Positions 33,418-46,053 of a stretch of DNA of 64,000 nucleotides are shown here, one piece after another (the stretch's first letter is position 1; every line of letters begins with the position of its first letter). The position numbers and the translations under genes are program-made. The notes beneath the pieces were generated by a model. It did no database searches, was not told the DNA's origin, and saw only the letters and a program-made list of their open reading frames with translations. Origin of the DNA: Aristolochia californica (lineage: Eukaryota > Streptophyta > Magnoliopsida > Piperales > Aristolochiaceae); contig JARWKL010000016.1 in assembly GCA_029961685.1 (NCBI GenBank), positions 14,142,157-14,206,156 of the forward strand, given 5' to 3'.

Positions 33418-36400
33418 CTATGTAAATTCCTCAGGTGTAATGGTTGGCTTAGCTTCGAAGTAGACTCCATGATTGTCTTCGTTGTCGCTGGATCTTCTCT
33501 GCAGGTATTTTGTAGTAAACAAACTGAAAGATTATCTATGCGAAATTTGTTAAGGTTTGATCTTATGCTTCCATGGTGATGAGACACAAGGGAAGGATGG
33601 AGAAAGAGGATGAGAAAGGATACAAATAAATCGAGGGCCACGCAGACCACAGCGTCGAGCAGCCATGGTATGTTAGCTTTTATCTTCTCCCACTCAGTGC
33701 TTCTCACCACGATGCTGCATGCATCAAGAAAAATACTGGTAAACAAGTTGTTATATATACGTAGTATTTAAAATAAAAATAAGTTAGAACCTTGTAGGGT
33801 CTGTTTGGAACCCCTAGAAAAGAATTTTTTATCATTATTATTCCAAAACATAGTTAGTAAAATGAGATAATGATCAAAATTTTCTTTTTACCAACTATTT
33901 TTAGAAAAAATAATGATCAAATTCTAATTTTCCTTTTTTTTTCTGTTCCATGTGATTCCAAACAGACTCTTAGGTTTAAGTATCAACTGGAAGCTGACCC
34001 GATTACTAATTAGGCCATGTAAAAAACAAAACCTAACCCATTTAGAAATTAAGTAGGTGCCGGTCCAACCGACGAGTTGGGCACATGTTTTAACCTATTT
34101 AACCCATTTTGAGTTAAAATTTCCAACCTTTGAGGTCTTATTCATGGGTGAGGAGAAAGCAATACCTTCCAACATAAGTTATATTTGCAATTAGAGCAAA
34201 TATAAAGATGAGAGGATTCAAACCCTACACAGATTTTGGAGAAGATGAGAATATGTTATTAGGGAAGAAGCTCCATGAAAGAGAAAACTACTTTGAAAAC
34301 CTGCAATTTTACCTCCACACTTCCTCTTTTAATCTGACATATAAAGATCAAATTCCAGTCAGAAAGAGTACAAGTCACTACAATTGGCATACATGTATGA
34401 AATTTCTAGATTTCTCAACTCACGTTTCAACACAAGATGGAATACGGGCATTTTTGTATATAATGATAGAGATAAAGATAAAAAATGATTGAAACAAAGA
34501 TATGCAAATTGTGTGTGGGTGAAATAGAGAAAGACAGACTCAAATTATAGAGTTGTAGACTATTTTGTAATTCTATAAATACTGCATACCTGATTCTACG
34601 TTCAGTAACTTTTACAACTCTACCGTTTGAGTCTATATCTGTTTCAATCATTTACTATTTAAGTCGGTCTCTGTTTTAATAACTTTTTATCTTTATCTCT
34701 ATCGGACTCATATAAATAGACGAGCCTGTTTCCTTCTCGTGCTGCTGAGACATGCCGCTGGTGAAGCTTTATGGTTAATTAAACGACTCACATTTAACCA
34801 AATTTGAGGAAGGCGGCCTCCCATGTATATAGCAGCCATCAGCCATCCCAACCAGAGGCCATACATGTTCCTTTTTGCATGGTTCTCCTGTAACAAAGCT
34901 CCTCTTAAATCACTAACTCGGTAATCAATATTTTTGCCAGAGAAGCATGAGCATTGATCAGAATAAACAGTGCTTAATTACTTGCAATAATCTCCTTGAC
35001 AATCCCGAGTATCTCTCCATTAAAGCCTTACTCTGATAAGGCAAGCTGAGAGAAGTAGATAGGAAGGTTCCATATCCGACCTAGACATTTCCACAACCAT
35101 GTTATCTGCAGTACGAGTAACCTTGACGAACCCAGAAGATATTAAAAAACCCGGTTACGATCACGTGCAAAACGTTAAAAAAGGCTTACTGAGCGTGGGA
35201 TTGCGATGGGCTTGGTTGCAGATGATTGACAGATCGGGAAGGTTTCATCATCAGAGGAATCGTCTTGGACTGCCAAAGTTGAACGGTTACTCCGTGGGAG
35301 GTATGACCCGTACGTCGGAGTGCCACTACTCGCCAGAGATCTTGCAGACCTTCAAATACAAGAATCTTATTGTCATCGACTACGCAGCATTTTACGTGAG
35401 GCAATTTCAGTTAAAAATACAAGGCCATTTTTGGTTCATTGAAGGTGATGAAGTGCAGGATAGAAGTTTCCAGTTCTGCTCTCGGAAGAGAGAAAGAGAG
35501 ACCAATAAATTAAGTTGTAGTGTAGAAAATTTACCTATAATACATGTCACTTCTGTTGGAAATCATCAATGCGGATGTGGTCGTTGGAACGTTTGACTCA
35601 TGTGCGTTGGTTTTGAAAGGTTTCGTGTCTTTTTCTTCAGCAGCCTGCTGTTCCAAATATGATCAACATCGCGAGTGGAAATAACAGTGTGTTCATGGAG
35701 AATTTTACAGTATAGACACGGAATGGTACCGGCGGATGGAGCTTCATTCCTCTGGATTTCCACCACGCGCGGATGTAATCGTAGTAAATGGTTTGCAAAA
35801 GGAGGAAGACTGTAGTGATTGTGTATAGCTGCAGAATTTAATTCGTTAGGCAAATTTCAGTCGTCTCTGTGCAGAGAGTCGGAGATGATCGGTAGACACT
35901 GAGCAGCACGTTCTGTCGACATTTTTTTATTCCATGGATTCCTTCCTTTTTCATTTTTGTGGCTTGAGAATAGAAAAAGAAACGAAGACAGAAAAATATT
36001 GCTTTTGTTTCTGCGAAGAAATGATACCCCGTGGTCCGTAGAAGTGAAACGATTAGGTAAAAAAGATGAGAAAGAAGACATACCAGAGCAGTGTAGAACT
36101 GGGTTGGCAACTGCAGACATGAACGGTTTATGTTAGTTGAGAGTGCAAGGGACGACAAAGGGAAGGTTAACAGTAAATAGATGAAGAAAAAGCTCAGCAT
36201 CGACGCTTAATCCATCATAAACCAGGAGACAAAAGGGACTGGTCGAACTTCCAACAACCAGCTGTTGCGTAAGCTCCAATCACCTCCGTCGAAAGCTCTC
36301 AGATGGACGACAATGGATCAGCTTCCCCCAACGTGGGTTTAATTTACTCACCGTCGCTGGTTCCAGAAGACAACCCACAAGATTAAACACATCTCTGCAA

Positions 36401-36699
36401 CCGAAGTGAAATCTCGGCCTTTCAGAACAATTAAGAGAGATCAGGATTTAAAGGAAAAGGTTAACGGAGACAAACCCAGCAACCCAAGTGAGGAGAAAAG
36501 CCAAGGAGACGCCATGGCTGGACTGGGTGAAACAGTTGGTGACGATTTGAGGGATCTCAGCCACCGCCCAGGAGACAAGAGTGACGATGCCGAAGGCGAA
36601 GGAAATCTTGTCCTTGGCGTTGCAGAGACAGTCGCCGAAGAACCTCTCTGCCCAGAACAAGCACGGCTTTTTCTCCTCGACGCAGTAAGACGAGGGCAT
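33418..36699 (-). pseudogene. PQ-loop repeat transporter (YPQ/cystinosin-like), nearly complete, broken
   Basis: Relatives are seven-helix vacuolar membrane carriers for basic amino acids. Minus-strand exons: 36699-36476 (MPSSYCVEEKKPC, FGIVTLVSWAVAEIPQIVTN: first PQ loop), 36394-36352 (GDVFNLVGCLLEPAT), 36110-36084 (LPTQFYTAL), 35829-35730 (LYTITTVFLLLQTIYYDYIR), about 35350-35190 (SARSLASSGTPTYGSYLPRS), 35080-34982 (GYGTFLSTSLSLPYQSKALM), 34887-34792 (WLGWLMAAIYMGGRLPQIWL: second PQ loop), about 34239-34166 (GLNPLIFIFALIANITYVG), 33714-33624 (VVRSTEWEKIKANIPWLLDA), 33535-33418. Damage: TAG at 34227-34225 for the Glu before GLNPL, with no clear acceptor; an apparent one-base shift near 35350; an extra A in the last exon near 33511. 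The order and phase of the other exons are intact, so decay is recent. Confidence 0.85.
33797..33969. mobile_element. Small MITE-like element in PQ-loop intron 8
   Basis: The ends GGGTCTGTTTGGAA and TTCCAAACAGACTC are inverted repeats 173 bp apart, a form common to plant PIF/Harbinger or hAT MITEs. A target duplication is not clear (GTA left, TTA right). Non-coding. Confidence 0.5.
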
Positions 36700-37546
36700 A
36701 GCTTCTTTCTCAGTTTTCTTTTCTTCCGATCAAGAGACGTCGTTGGGAGCTATTTATAGAGGGAGTAAAGTATAGGAGTAAATTATATGGATTGAATAAA
36801 TTCAATCTCTATGTACTCATTAATTTATGTATCCGCACTTATCTTACTCTATCCAAGACTCAATAGACGAGGGTTCTCTACTTCAAATATGAATAGACAA
36901 ACGTCATTGTAGTCATTTTCGGATAGTCAGTTTGAGAAAGAAATTTAAGAGATTTTAATCATTTTCATGTATTCATCTGAAGAAATTTTAGACGTACACG
37001 ACTCGTTGGTTTTAAATTGCTTACATACATTTTGTTGGCAACATTAACTACTTATATTGATACTTTCTATGTGCTGCTACAATATTCTTTCCGTGATATT
37101 AAATTGTATCGTAATTCTTTAAAAAGGAAAAAAATTTTTAAATGGGAAAATTTTAAATATGTACGGTACCATGATATAGCCATTATAATTAGGGATTGAG
37201 ATTCAGTGAACGTGGTCGTTTACTCCATGTTGCACATTAATCTGTATCGCTTTCTGTGCCCTGTATACCCATTTGACAATTCATCCTCGTTTGGGTTAAA
37301 AGGGTTATTTTTCTGTGCAAAATTTCCTTGACTGAATTAATGTTCATATTATTTCCTATGGTACAGAAATGTGGCCCCTCTCTCTGCTTCCATTCACTCC
37401 TCTTCTCTATCATATATTGAAGAATCTGGGTTATATCCTTCATACTTACTGTCTTAAATAAAACGGGATTTTTATTAATGTAGTTCATATATTGATATAG
37501 CTGGAAAAGTGTAAAACCACAGAAAGGGCAGTATAATTAAATAATA
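36700..37546. other. PQ-loop 5' flank, AT-rich
   Basis: No gene was seen. The first part would be promoter and leader of the PQ-loop gene. From about 36760 the sequence is AT-rich, without a feature I could name. It ends where Copia-3 homology begins. Confidence 0.5.
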
Positions 37547-38222
37547 TTAAATTAGTTTGTTGAGATCAAACTTATAAAAGTTTGTAACCCCTGATTTTAA
37601 TGGCCAATCCAATAATTGAGACTCTTTGACGTGGAAATTGTCCATAAGGGGTATATAGGGCACTGACTCCCTCTCAACAACAAATCCAGGTGGTTGATAC
37701 ATACAAATCTTCTCCTTAATGTCACCATTTAGGAAAATATTTTTCACATCAAGTTGATATACTGACCAAGAAGAATTTGTTGCAAGTGATAACAAAATAC
37801 GTATTGAATTTAACTTAGCCATAGGGGAGAATTTTTTCTCGTAGTTAACTCCATAACACCGAGTGTGCCCCTTCGCCACTAGGTGGGTTTTTGAGACGGG
37901 CCACAAAACCATCCGGATTATGCTTAACAACAAAGACCCATTTACAGGCCACATGTTTCTTAATGGAAGGAAGCAAAACCAAGGTCCAAGTCTGATTCTC
38001 ATATAAGGCAGTCATTTCCTCTTCCATTGCCGCCTTCCATATGAGATGTCTCAGAGCTTCTTGATATGATGGAAGAATAGATACAGAAGAAATAGATGAA
38101 AGCAAATTGCAACAAACGATGGTGAAAAACAAAATTAGATATAGGGTGAGAGGTAGAGGGCCTAGTGCAAGTCTGAGGTTCCTTACGGAGAGCAATAGGC
38201 ATAGTATCATAAGGTGGACCAA
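37547..38222 (-). pseudogene. Copia-3 reverse transcriptase, N-terminal part
   Basis: Two overlapping frames carry SYQEALRHLIWKAAMEEEMT, ENQTWTLVLLPSIKKHVACK, then LVAKGHTRCYGVNYEKKFSP, SVYQLDVKNIFLNGDIKEKI and CMYQPPGF. This is the start of a copia RT (palm/fingers) as far as the YQPPGF block. The active-site YVDD region is not present; the homology ends at 37547. Confidence 0.8.
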
Positions 38223-39416
38223 AAATAGGAGGAGAAGAAGAAGAACTTACTGTAGAAAGATCTGTAGACTCCACAAGTGTGGTATCGGTCGATGCTTCAA
38301 GGGGTTGTAGAGAGATATCCTCATCAATGGGCATAATAGACTTAGGGGCTACAAGAACTGAAGAAAGACTTTGAGGAACATCCTTGGAGGAGTTTATATT
38401 CAAAGAAGGTCACATCCCAAGAGACAAACAATTTACAAAGAGAGGGGTTATAACAAGGTATCTTTTTTGGGTACGAGAGCAGCCCTAAAAGATACACTTA
38501 ATAACCCTCAGATCTAATGTACTTTTATGTGGGGATGTGACATGTATGAAACAAGTATAACCAAACACATTCAAGGTAAGTGAAAACAAGTCTTCACCTG
38601 GGAATATGACACCCCATTATTAAATGCGGAGGATGGCAACCTATAAATGAGAAAACAAACTATGAGAATGACATGTGGCCTATAAAAGTAGGGCACGCTC
38701 ATTGAGTAGAGAAGGCCACGAGTCACTTCAAGAAGATGTTAGTTCTTTCTTTTAGCTACACCATCCTATTGACGGGGTGTAAGCACATGAGGTTTGATGA
38801 ATAATGTCATTATCCTTACCGAAGGTTTGAAACTCTCCTAACATATATTATTTAGCATTATCGGAGCTAATTACTTGTAATTTGTGACTAAATTGATTTC
38901 AGACCATGGCATAAAATGATTTAAAAATAGAATGAATTTCAAATTTATCCTTGAGTACAAATAGCCATGTCGCTCTAGTGAAATCATCGAAAAATGTAAT
39001 AAAGTACTTATCTTGAAAAATATTTGAAATATTCAAGGACATACATCAGAATGGACCAAAGAAAAAAGAGCACCACCTTTAGGTTCAACTCGAGGAGAGT
39101 AAGTAGTTCTTTGGTGTTTGGTCAATTGACATACCTCATAATTCAAAAGAGAAATAGACTTTAAAGAAGGAAACAAGTGTTGAAGTGATGACAATGACAT
39201 ATGCCCTAATCTATTGTGCCAATGTTATGCCTCTGTCTGAGAAATAGAAGCCGTAATCACTTGAGGGAAAATTTTGAGTAATAGAGACCCCCTTTTTCAT
39301 GGCCTCCACCAATTACCTGTTTCGTCGCTAGATCCTAAAAAAAGAAACACAAAAAGAAGGGGAAAAGGTAATGGTACAATTAAACTTCGTAGTGAACTTG
39401 CTTATAGACAATAAAT

Positions 39417-39785
39417 TCAATGGAAAATGAGGAACAAATTAAGCTGAAGTGTAGGAGTAGTGGAGGTGGATCCCATCCCATAGATCTTGGTTTGGGATCC
39501 ATCTACTATGGTAAAATATTTATCTGGTAGACATGGAGAAAAAGAATGTAAAAGACTTACATTACCTGTGAGATGCTCGGAGGCCCAAGAGTCAATTATC
39601 CAAGGTGAGGAAGAAGAAATGGCAGAAATCATACCTGAGGCAGTAGTACCAAAAAAACTAGTGGAAGAAAATGTTGATGTGGATACCATAAAAGTTTTCA
39701 ATCTCTGTAGTAGCTTAAAATCATCATTTGAGACTGTTTTCTTTCCTTTTTGCCACTCAATTTTCTCTTCATTTTTGCCAATCAT
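39417..39785 (-). pseudogene. Copia-3 protease region
   Basis: The frame includes PWIIDSWASEHLTGNVSLLH, the copia protease motif WIIDSGASEHMTG with the catalytic Gly replaced by Trp, followed by ADGS-like IVDGSQTKIYGMGS. Inactive as read. Confidence 0.75.
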
Positions 39786-39957
39786 TATTTACTAAGGCTT
39801 AATTGGCAATAGCCCAATCTGGTTTGCCATAAAGTTTCTAACAAGAATCAACTAGATGATTTAACCTCCAAAATAAGTACACACTCAGTTATTTGTCATC
39901 GAAGAACTTGAACCAACTCTACCACCTCTTCCTCTATCACCTCTAGAATTTCTACCG

Positions 39958-40399
39958 TGTTGAATTTATGAAAAAGATAAAAACTTCATTGACTTCATAA
40001 ACTTATTATAATTAGAGTACATGAACCTCTATTTATAATAGAGGAAGGTAGTAGAGTCCAATTACAATAAAACTACCTTTGTCCCAATTACACCCAAACT
40101 CTAACACTTAAAGATAAGTCCTAGCATAATTAAATAACTCAATATAGATAAAAGACAAACATAACTCAAACTAAAACTCTTCTTGGATGTGACCATAAGA
40201 TAAAGATGCTTTTGTGAGTCCTTCTTGATCTTCCAACTGATGTGATAAAGATGTCAGCTCAAGGTAACCATTGTGGGTCCTATTTCTTATGTGCTTGGGC
40301 CCATCTTATGGGCCTTCCTTGGTTGTGTGACCCATCTTATAATACTCTTAGATATGTCGGCCTTCCTTGGTTGTGCAGGTTTGGGCATATCTTCCAACA
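39958..40399 (-). repeat. 3' LTR of NL-1
   Basis: Plus-strand reading starts TGTTGAATTTATG and ends CTTCCAACA. Pair of 42184-42625. Confidence 0.88.
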
Positions 40400-42183
40400 C
40401 TCCCCCTCAAGCTGGGGGGTGAGAAAACAACATGAACTCCCAGCTTGCTGCAAATGATATATAAAATATTTTTTTGTATAATGTGGCAGATCTTCCAACA
40501 CTTCCCCTCACGCTGGTGCTCTTGTTCATGAGGCCCAACTGGCATAAGAAAAGTGAGAGTAAAATCACTTCATGTCGTATGACATTGCTATCTTCTATAG
40601 GTAGTGGGTCTACGCTGTTTGGAAGTGTAATAATAAAAAAAAACTCCCCCATCACCGTATCCCTCCACAGGACAACAACTCTCAAGTGGTAGGAGTAATA
40701 AATGCCAATTCATGGGGGTATAACGTAGAGTTAGTAATAAACTCTTCCATCACGGTGAAATAACATAGATGTCCTTATGGGTAGTGGATGTAGTAATAAG
40801 CTCCTCCGTCATGGTGATGTAACATATGTTAAGACTACCTCTTCTTCAATAATAATGTCTCATCCAAAGAGACATAATAGCAACAACTGTATATGACACG
40901 ACCATCGTCCAACTCATATAACACGATCCAAAATAATAAACCTTGTAGAAGGACCCATGAAATAATCATAATCCGATATAAATATTTTTTCTTAGATGCA
41001 TAAGCTTCATCTTTTGTGCTCCCCCTTTCTTGAATATTTTGGTCACATAAAACTTATCCACAACATATGGAATAAAATTCCTTTTCCTTGTACTTCTTCT
41101 ACTTCTCCCCCTCAAACTGGGAGGTAATGTTAGTGATCCCAGCTTCAACCAAATATCATAGATGTAGCCATAAGCCAAAATAATAGAGATGTATAGATAA
41201 GCCCTAAAATCAGGGAGAAGTGAGATATTTTCCTAATATATCAACTCAAAAAGTTACGCAAAACAATGGGCTTAAATTTGGATTTTTCAATGCAACAGAA
41301 TACCTGCATGACCTTTGATTCTTCCAATGCGAATAAATCTTTAAATATAGATCATATTCACATGAAATTTTTTTCTTATGAAACTATACTTAAATACCTT
41401 TCATAAAAGTATAAATTCACTTCATAAAATATAATTATCAAAAGATAAATAATCTGATAGATTTTGGTCTCTGTCATCTAGCTTAACTAAGTGTTGTTTC
41501 TCCTTTTTGTCCTGAATGACCATTGACTATTCCAAGATCAATATCTCTTTATAAAAAAATTGTACCAAGAATTGGATGAATAGGTTAGAAAATAGACTTA
41601 CATATATTTATTTTTATATATAATTATCCATATAAATTCTCTTTCTTGATAGCAAAACATACCTCGAAAGTTGAAGCATTCTTTTACTACTCAAACCTCT
41701 TTTTCAATCTGACCTTTTCTACTTCCAATATCGATTTCTCTTTGTAGATAACTCAGATAAAAAAATGCTTGAATAGGTAAAAGAATAGACTTACAGATAC
41801 TTCTTTTGATACATATTTCTTGATATAAACTCTAGTTCTTGATAGCATAAAATACCTCGGAATCTGAAGCTTTTTACTGCTGATCAAACCTTTTTGCAAT
41901 ATGATATTTTCTCATTTGAATATCAATATCTCTCTATAGATAACTCCGATTGGAAAGAAATCATTTTTTGGTAGAAACTAGACTCAAATATCTTTCCTTC
42001 AATATATAATTTTCAATATGAAAATCTAGGTATAGAGGTAAAAAAAAATGCAAAATAATCTACAAGTGTAGGGACTGAAAAAAATAACTACAAACCTAGA
42101 CTTAGGGTTTAGGGTTTAGAGAAAAAGATCACATTACCTCTATGGGTTGACCACGTCAACTCACAGAACCTGCTCTGATACCA

Positions 42184-42625
42184 TATTGAATTTAAGAAAA
42201 AGATAAAAAATTCATTGACTTCATAAACTTATTATAATTAGAGTATATGAACCTCTATTTATAATAGAGGAAGGTGGTAGAGTCCAATTACAATAAAACT
42301 ACCTTTGTCCCAATTAAACCCAAACTCTAACACTTAAAGGTAAGTCATAGCATAAATAAATAACTCAATATAGATAAAAGACAAGCATAACTCAAACTAA
42401 AACTCTTCTTGGACTTGACCATAAGATAAATATGCTTTTGTGAGTCCTTCTTGATCTTCCAATTGATGTGATAAGGATGCCAGCTCATGGTAATCATTGT
42501 GGGTCCTACTTCTTATGTGTTTGGGCCCATCTTGTGGGCCTTCCTTTGTTGTGTGGCCCATCTTATAATACTCTTAGATATGTGGGCCTTCCTTGTTTGT
42601 GTAGGCTTGGGCATACCTTTCAACA
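42184..42625 (-). repeat. 5' LTR of NL-1
   Basis: Reads TATTGAATTTAAG...TTTCAACA on the plus strand; the outer TG has mutated to TA. Flanked inside by the primer site. Confidence 0.88.
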
Positions 42626-42840
42626 TACCGCAACCTTTATTGGTTGAATTTTCACCCTTATTACCGGAGTACATGGTTAAAGATATCTCACCATGAGGTG
42701 TGGAATTCAAGAAAAGTAGCACTTATATCATCACAATATGGAAGTGTTTTAGAATTGAGGAGCTATGATTTAGCCGCCTCTAGATACAATTTAATATTAA
42801 CCAAACAAATGGCAACTACTAATGTTTTCCGCTGCTTTTA

Positions 42841-43311
42841 CTAAACTGAGATATCAATAGAGTAAGGTCGAGCAATTTTCCACTCCTGAATAAGTCCTCT
42901 AAATTGAGCCAAATACTCGTACAAATTCTCCCCCTCTTTTTTATTAAACATTTTTTTAAAGACATCATACAATTTTTCCAAATTCTCGGTACTAGAGTAT
43001 AATTTTACACAAGTGTCCCATATTTGCTTCGCTATTTCAAGGTGGACAACAATATTTGCCATATGCTTTTCCATTCTATTTATTAACAAAATGATAACAA
43101 GAGTGTCATATTTGAGCCATTTAGCATAAGAACTATCTTCCTCATCTATGATTGGAGATAGTTTGGTCAAATGTCCTAAGAGATCTCTAGTGATAAAGAA
43201 TATTGTAACTGATTGAGACCAGCTCAAATAGTTTGATAACCCTCTTAAGGGTATGATAGTAATCTTAAGCAAGTCACTCTTACCATCCATATTCACATAA
43301 TCATTAGCCAT
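42841..43311 (-). pseudogene. Copia-3 gag, N-terminal part
   Basis: A 156-residue frame from ATG 43311 contains LRGLSNYLSWSQSVTIFFIT, LGHLTKLSPIIDEEDSSYAK, AKQIWDTCVKLYSSTENLEK and EYLAQFRGLIQEW, the gag_3/UBN2 pattern of plant copia elements. It ends where homology is interrupted, about 215 bases before the NL-1 insertion. No other open part of gag was identified. Confidence 0.8.
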
Positions 43312-44227
43312 AAATCAAATCAACTAATCAATGTCCAAAGGTAACAACCAACTTTTTATGCGAAGTGTCAAATCGAGAGAGACGGAAGTCAAACTTAAAC
43401 TTAAGCTGTAATTTAATTCATGCATGCAATTAAAACATCGATAGGTCATGTGCTGGCCCATGTAATCTGGAATGAATCCTATATTATTCTCAATTAAGAA
43501 AGGATCTCCAAATCAAATCAAATCACAAAATATCTTGCTAAAAAATTAGGATCTATTTGAAGAAGGAAACTTTCCTTCTTAGTCACAAGCACCACATGTG
43601 TCAAAGACCCAACCTTTGACTTCCCTTTTTACCTTGGTTATTTTAACTAGGAAATCCAAGAATATAATCCAACATAGAAAGCCTTTAAATGTTGCTGAAT
43701 CAACTTCTTTCTAAAAAAAACTTTCCTTGCGTCAATCAAGAAGCCATCGCCGGATTCAATAGAGAAAGAACCAGAAAACCAGCAATGACCAGCAGTCTTC
43801 TAGGAAGTTCAACAAGTGCAAGCAAGGTTTTGATCATAAAAATACCAGAAAGATAACAAGGCTTGGTCCATAAATGATTTTCCAAGAATTCACACCAACA
43901 TCAAAACATTTATTTGCAACTTTATTGAAGCTTGCATGAGTATGAAGAAATGGAAATCTAGAAGTCTTATGCTAATACATAAGAAAGAACAACACTTAAT
44001 CTTCATTCAACTAGGATGAATCATACTCATTCACCATCCTTCTTTCCGAGATCAAAGATAAATAATCATCTCAATGGGAAAAAGAAAGATAAACTTATCT
44101 TTTGTATGAGCACAAGTAACTCAATCTTGATCCTAGCTCAATAACAAAACTCCACCGAGAAGCTTGATGAAAACTTGATTTATCAACAACTTAACCTCGG
44201 GATTCTAAACCTATAGCTTTGATACCA

Positions 44228-44510
44228 TGTTGGATTAGGATCCCATGATGATTAATGTAAATAACCAGGCTAGGTGGAGAAGAAATCGCAGAGGAAGAAG
44301 AAGGAAGAAGTGAGAAGAGAGAAGAGAGAAGAAAGAGAGAAAGTGAAGGAGAGAGAGGGATGATAATTTGGAGAGAGCTTGAGACAGTGGGAAGGGGGAT
44401 TAGGGTTGTAAGTCATGTACCTAATCCTCCCCCTTAACATCTATTATAATAACAAAAGTGTTACAATTACATCAATGCCCTTTAACCTAAGAAAGGTGGA
44501 CATGGGACCA
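44228..44510 (-). repeat. 5' LTR of Copia-3
   Basis: Plus-strand start TGTTGGATTAGGATCCC directly beside the primer site; matching LTR sequence is found again at 45811-46427. It includes a purine-rich GAGAAGAGAGAAG stretch near 44310. The outer end (44502 or 44510) is ambiguous. Confidence 0.75.
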
Positions 44511-45810
44511 GAAAATAAAGAGGTCATAACTAATTTAAGAACGAAGCTTTTAATGTAAAATTAGATATAAAATTAAATCTCTTTGATTATATTTGTAAGA
44601 AACAAAAGTTTTTTATTCTGATCTATATTGTAGGACATATTGATATCAAAGTACTAAAGGCTAGTTCTACCAAAATTTCTCATTTTTCTTATTTACTCTC
44701 TTATTATCTCTCCATGTATTGGAGTGAATTGAATTTCCTTTTATCATAAAATCCTATTTTTTAGTCAAATTTCTGTTCTAATTAGAGAGTTTTGGTGAGA
44801 ATTAGTCACTCCATGATGGTCTCAGTCAAGGTATGCAAAAATTTCTTGCTTTGATGTTGTTTTTAAGTTTTGCATTTTTGTTACTTGGTTGTGTATCTTA
44901 CGCATTGTCAACTCTAAAAATTGTGGACACCCAAAAATAGTTATACTTGGTAAAATTTATTAAGTTCTACTGTTATCAGTGTTGTATAGTCACCTCCTTC
45001 CAGTTAAAGTTGTTTTCCTCTAGTATTTCTTCTATTTATCTTCTTCTGTTTTCATCACTTCAAAGCAATGCCTAAACCCACTACCTAAAAAGTATAGGAG
45101 TGTCATCAACTTCCTACTTGAGTAAAGTCTTTTACTCTTGACCTAATAGGCAATTTTTGTTTGAGCTACCCTTAAAAAGTGAGTAGTCTATTTGTTAAAC
45201 CCTAAAGTTGGGCTGTTTTTCCACTTTTAAAATTGAGCAGAGTGTGTTTCAGAGTATGACCATTTTGACTGGTGTATGGAACTTTGTTGTACAGCTAGGA
45301 GTGATTTTCTATTCTCAATTTGTGTTTTGTCCAAGCTAGGTCTCTATGTCCTTTTTATCCCTAGCTTGAGGGGGAGAAATAGAAGAAAAAGTACAAGAAA
45401 GAGGTATTTTGTTCCACATGTTGTGGTAATTTTTATGTGACAAAAAAATTCAAGAAAAAGGAGAACAAATGATGAAGATTTAACATCTATGAAATTTTTT
45501 TAGCCAATGAAGATTGAATACGAAGATTGAAGACCAAAAATCCTTTTCATTGCAAGTTGAAGTTATAAACACCAGTTTGAAGGGAAATATTTAAGAGAAG
45601 ATATGGGAGAGTCTTACATGACTCTCATAGTAAGAAGTCTCATAGAGCCAGAATTAATATGGTGGAGTCTTATAGGAGTCTCACAAGAGGAGGTCTCATA
45701 GAAGAGTCTCAATTAAGGGTGTTTTAGTTATGTTAGTCTTCTATTTATGTTCAATTATTTTATTGTTCTAGAACTTATCTTATAGTATTTAAATTTTGTT
45801 GTAATTGGCA

Positions 45811-46014
45811 TGTTGGATTTAGGATCTCGTGATAAATAAGGTGAATCATTCAATCTAAGCAGTGAAAGCACAAAAGAGAAGGGAGAAGAGTAAGAAGACG
45901 AGAGAAGAGAAGAAGAGAAAAGAGAATAAGAGAGAAAGAGAGAAAGAGAGATGGATGACTTGAGAGAGTTTGAGAAGGAGGGAAGGAGGATTAGGGATTC
46001 AGTAACGAGCCAAA

Positions 46015-46053
<39 letters not shown>

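Larger units (their letters stand above)
28834..33660. repeat. Segmental duplication unit C (partial, with native right flank)
   Basis: Third copy of the block start through the CHY-RING gene and the PQ-loop 3' exons. Unlike A and B there is no Copia-2 in PQ-loop exon 9; the PQ-loop gene continues upstream to 36699. A hAT-type insertion lies at 30919-33256. Confidence 0.88.
39958..42625 (-). mobile_element. NL-1, non-coding LTR retrotransposon (minus orientation)
   Basis: LTRs at 42625-42184 and 40399-39958 (442 bp each), perfect 5-bp target duplication TACCG (39953-39957, 42626-42630), primer site TGGTATCAGAGC at 42183-42172, polypurine tract (CTTGAGGGGGAG on the element strand) at 40400-40411. 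The interior of about 1.8 kb has no gag or pol. Same family as 55848-58562 and 59848-62616. Inserted in Copia-3 between gag and protease. Confidence 0.9.
37547..44510 (-). mobile_element. Copia-3, Ty1/copia retrotransposon, 3' truncated, interrupted by an NL element
   Basis: Minus strand. 5' LTR 44510-44228; primer site 44227-44216 (TGGTATCAAAGC); long leader 44215-43312; gag from ATG 43311; interruption by NL-1 at 42625-39958 (duplication TACCG); protease near 39650; integrase about 39200-38750 (remnants of QLTKH, DKYFITFFDDFTRATW and SSDNAK); RT from about 38220 ending at 37547. The RT catalytic centre, RNase H and 3' LTR are missing. Several stops and frameshifts. Different family from Copia-1 and Copia-2. 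Confidence 0.82.

Noticed and set aside
35099..35596. 165-codon plus-strand open frame
   Set aside because: Antisense of PQ-loop exon 5 and introns; no recognisable protein.
36406..36759. 117-codon plus-strand open frame
   Set aside because: Antisense shadow of PQ-loop exon 1, which is clearly coding on the minus strand.
42099..42121. Telomere-like TTTAGGG pair as sign of an interstitial telomere
   Set aside because: Only two units and conserved at the same place in three NL elements, so it belongs to the element.
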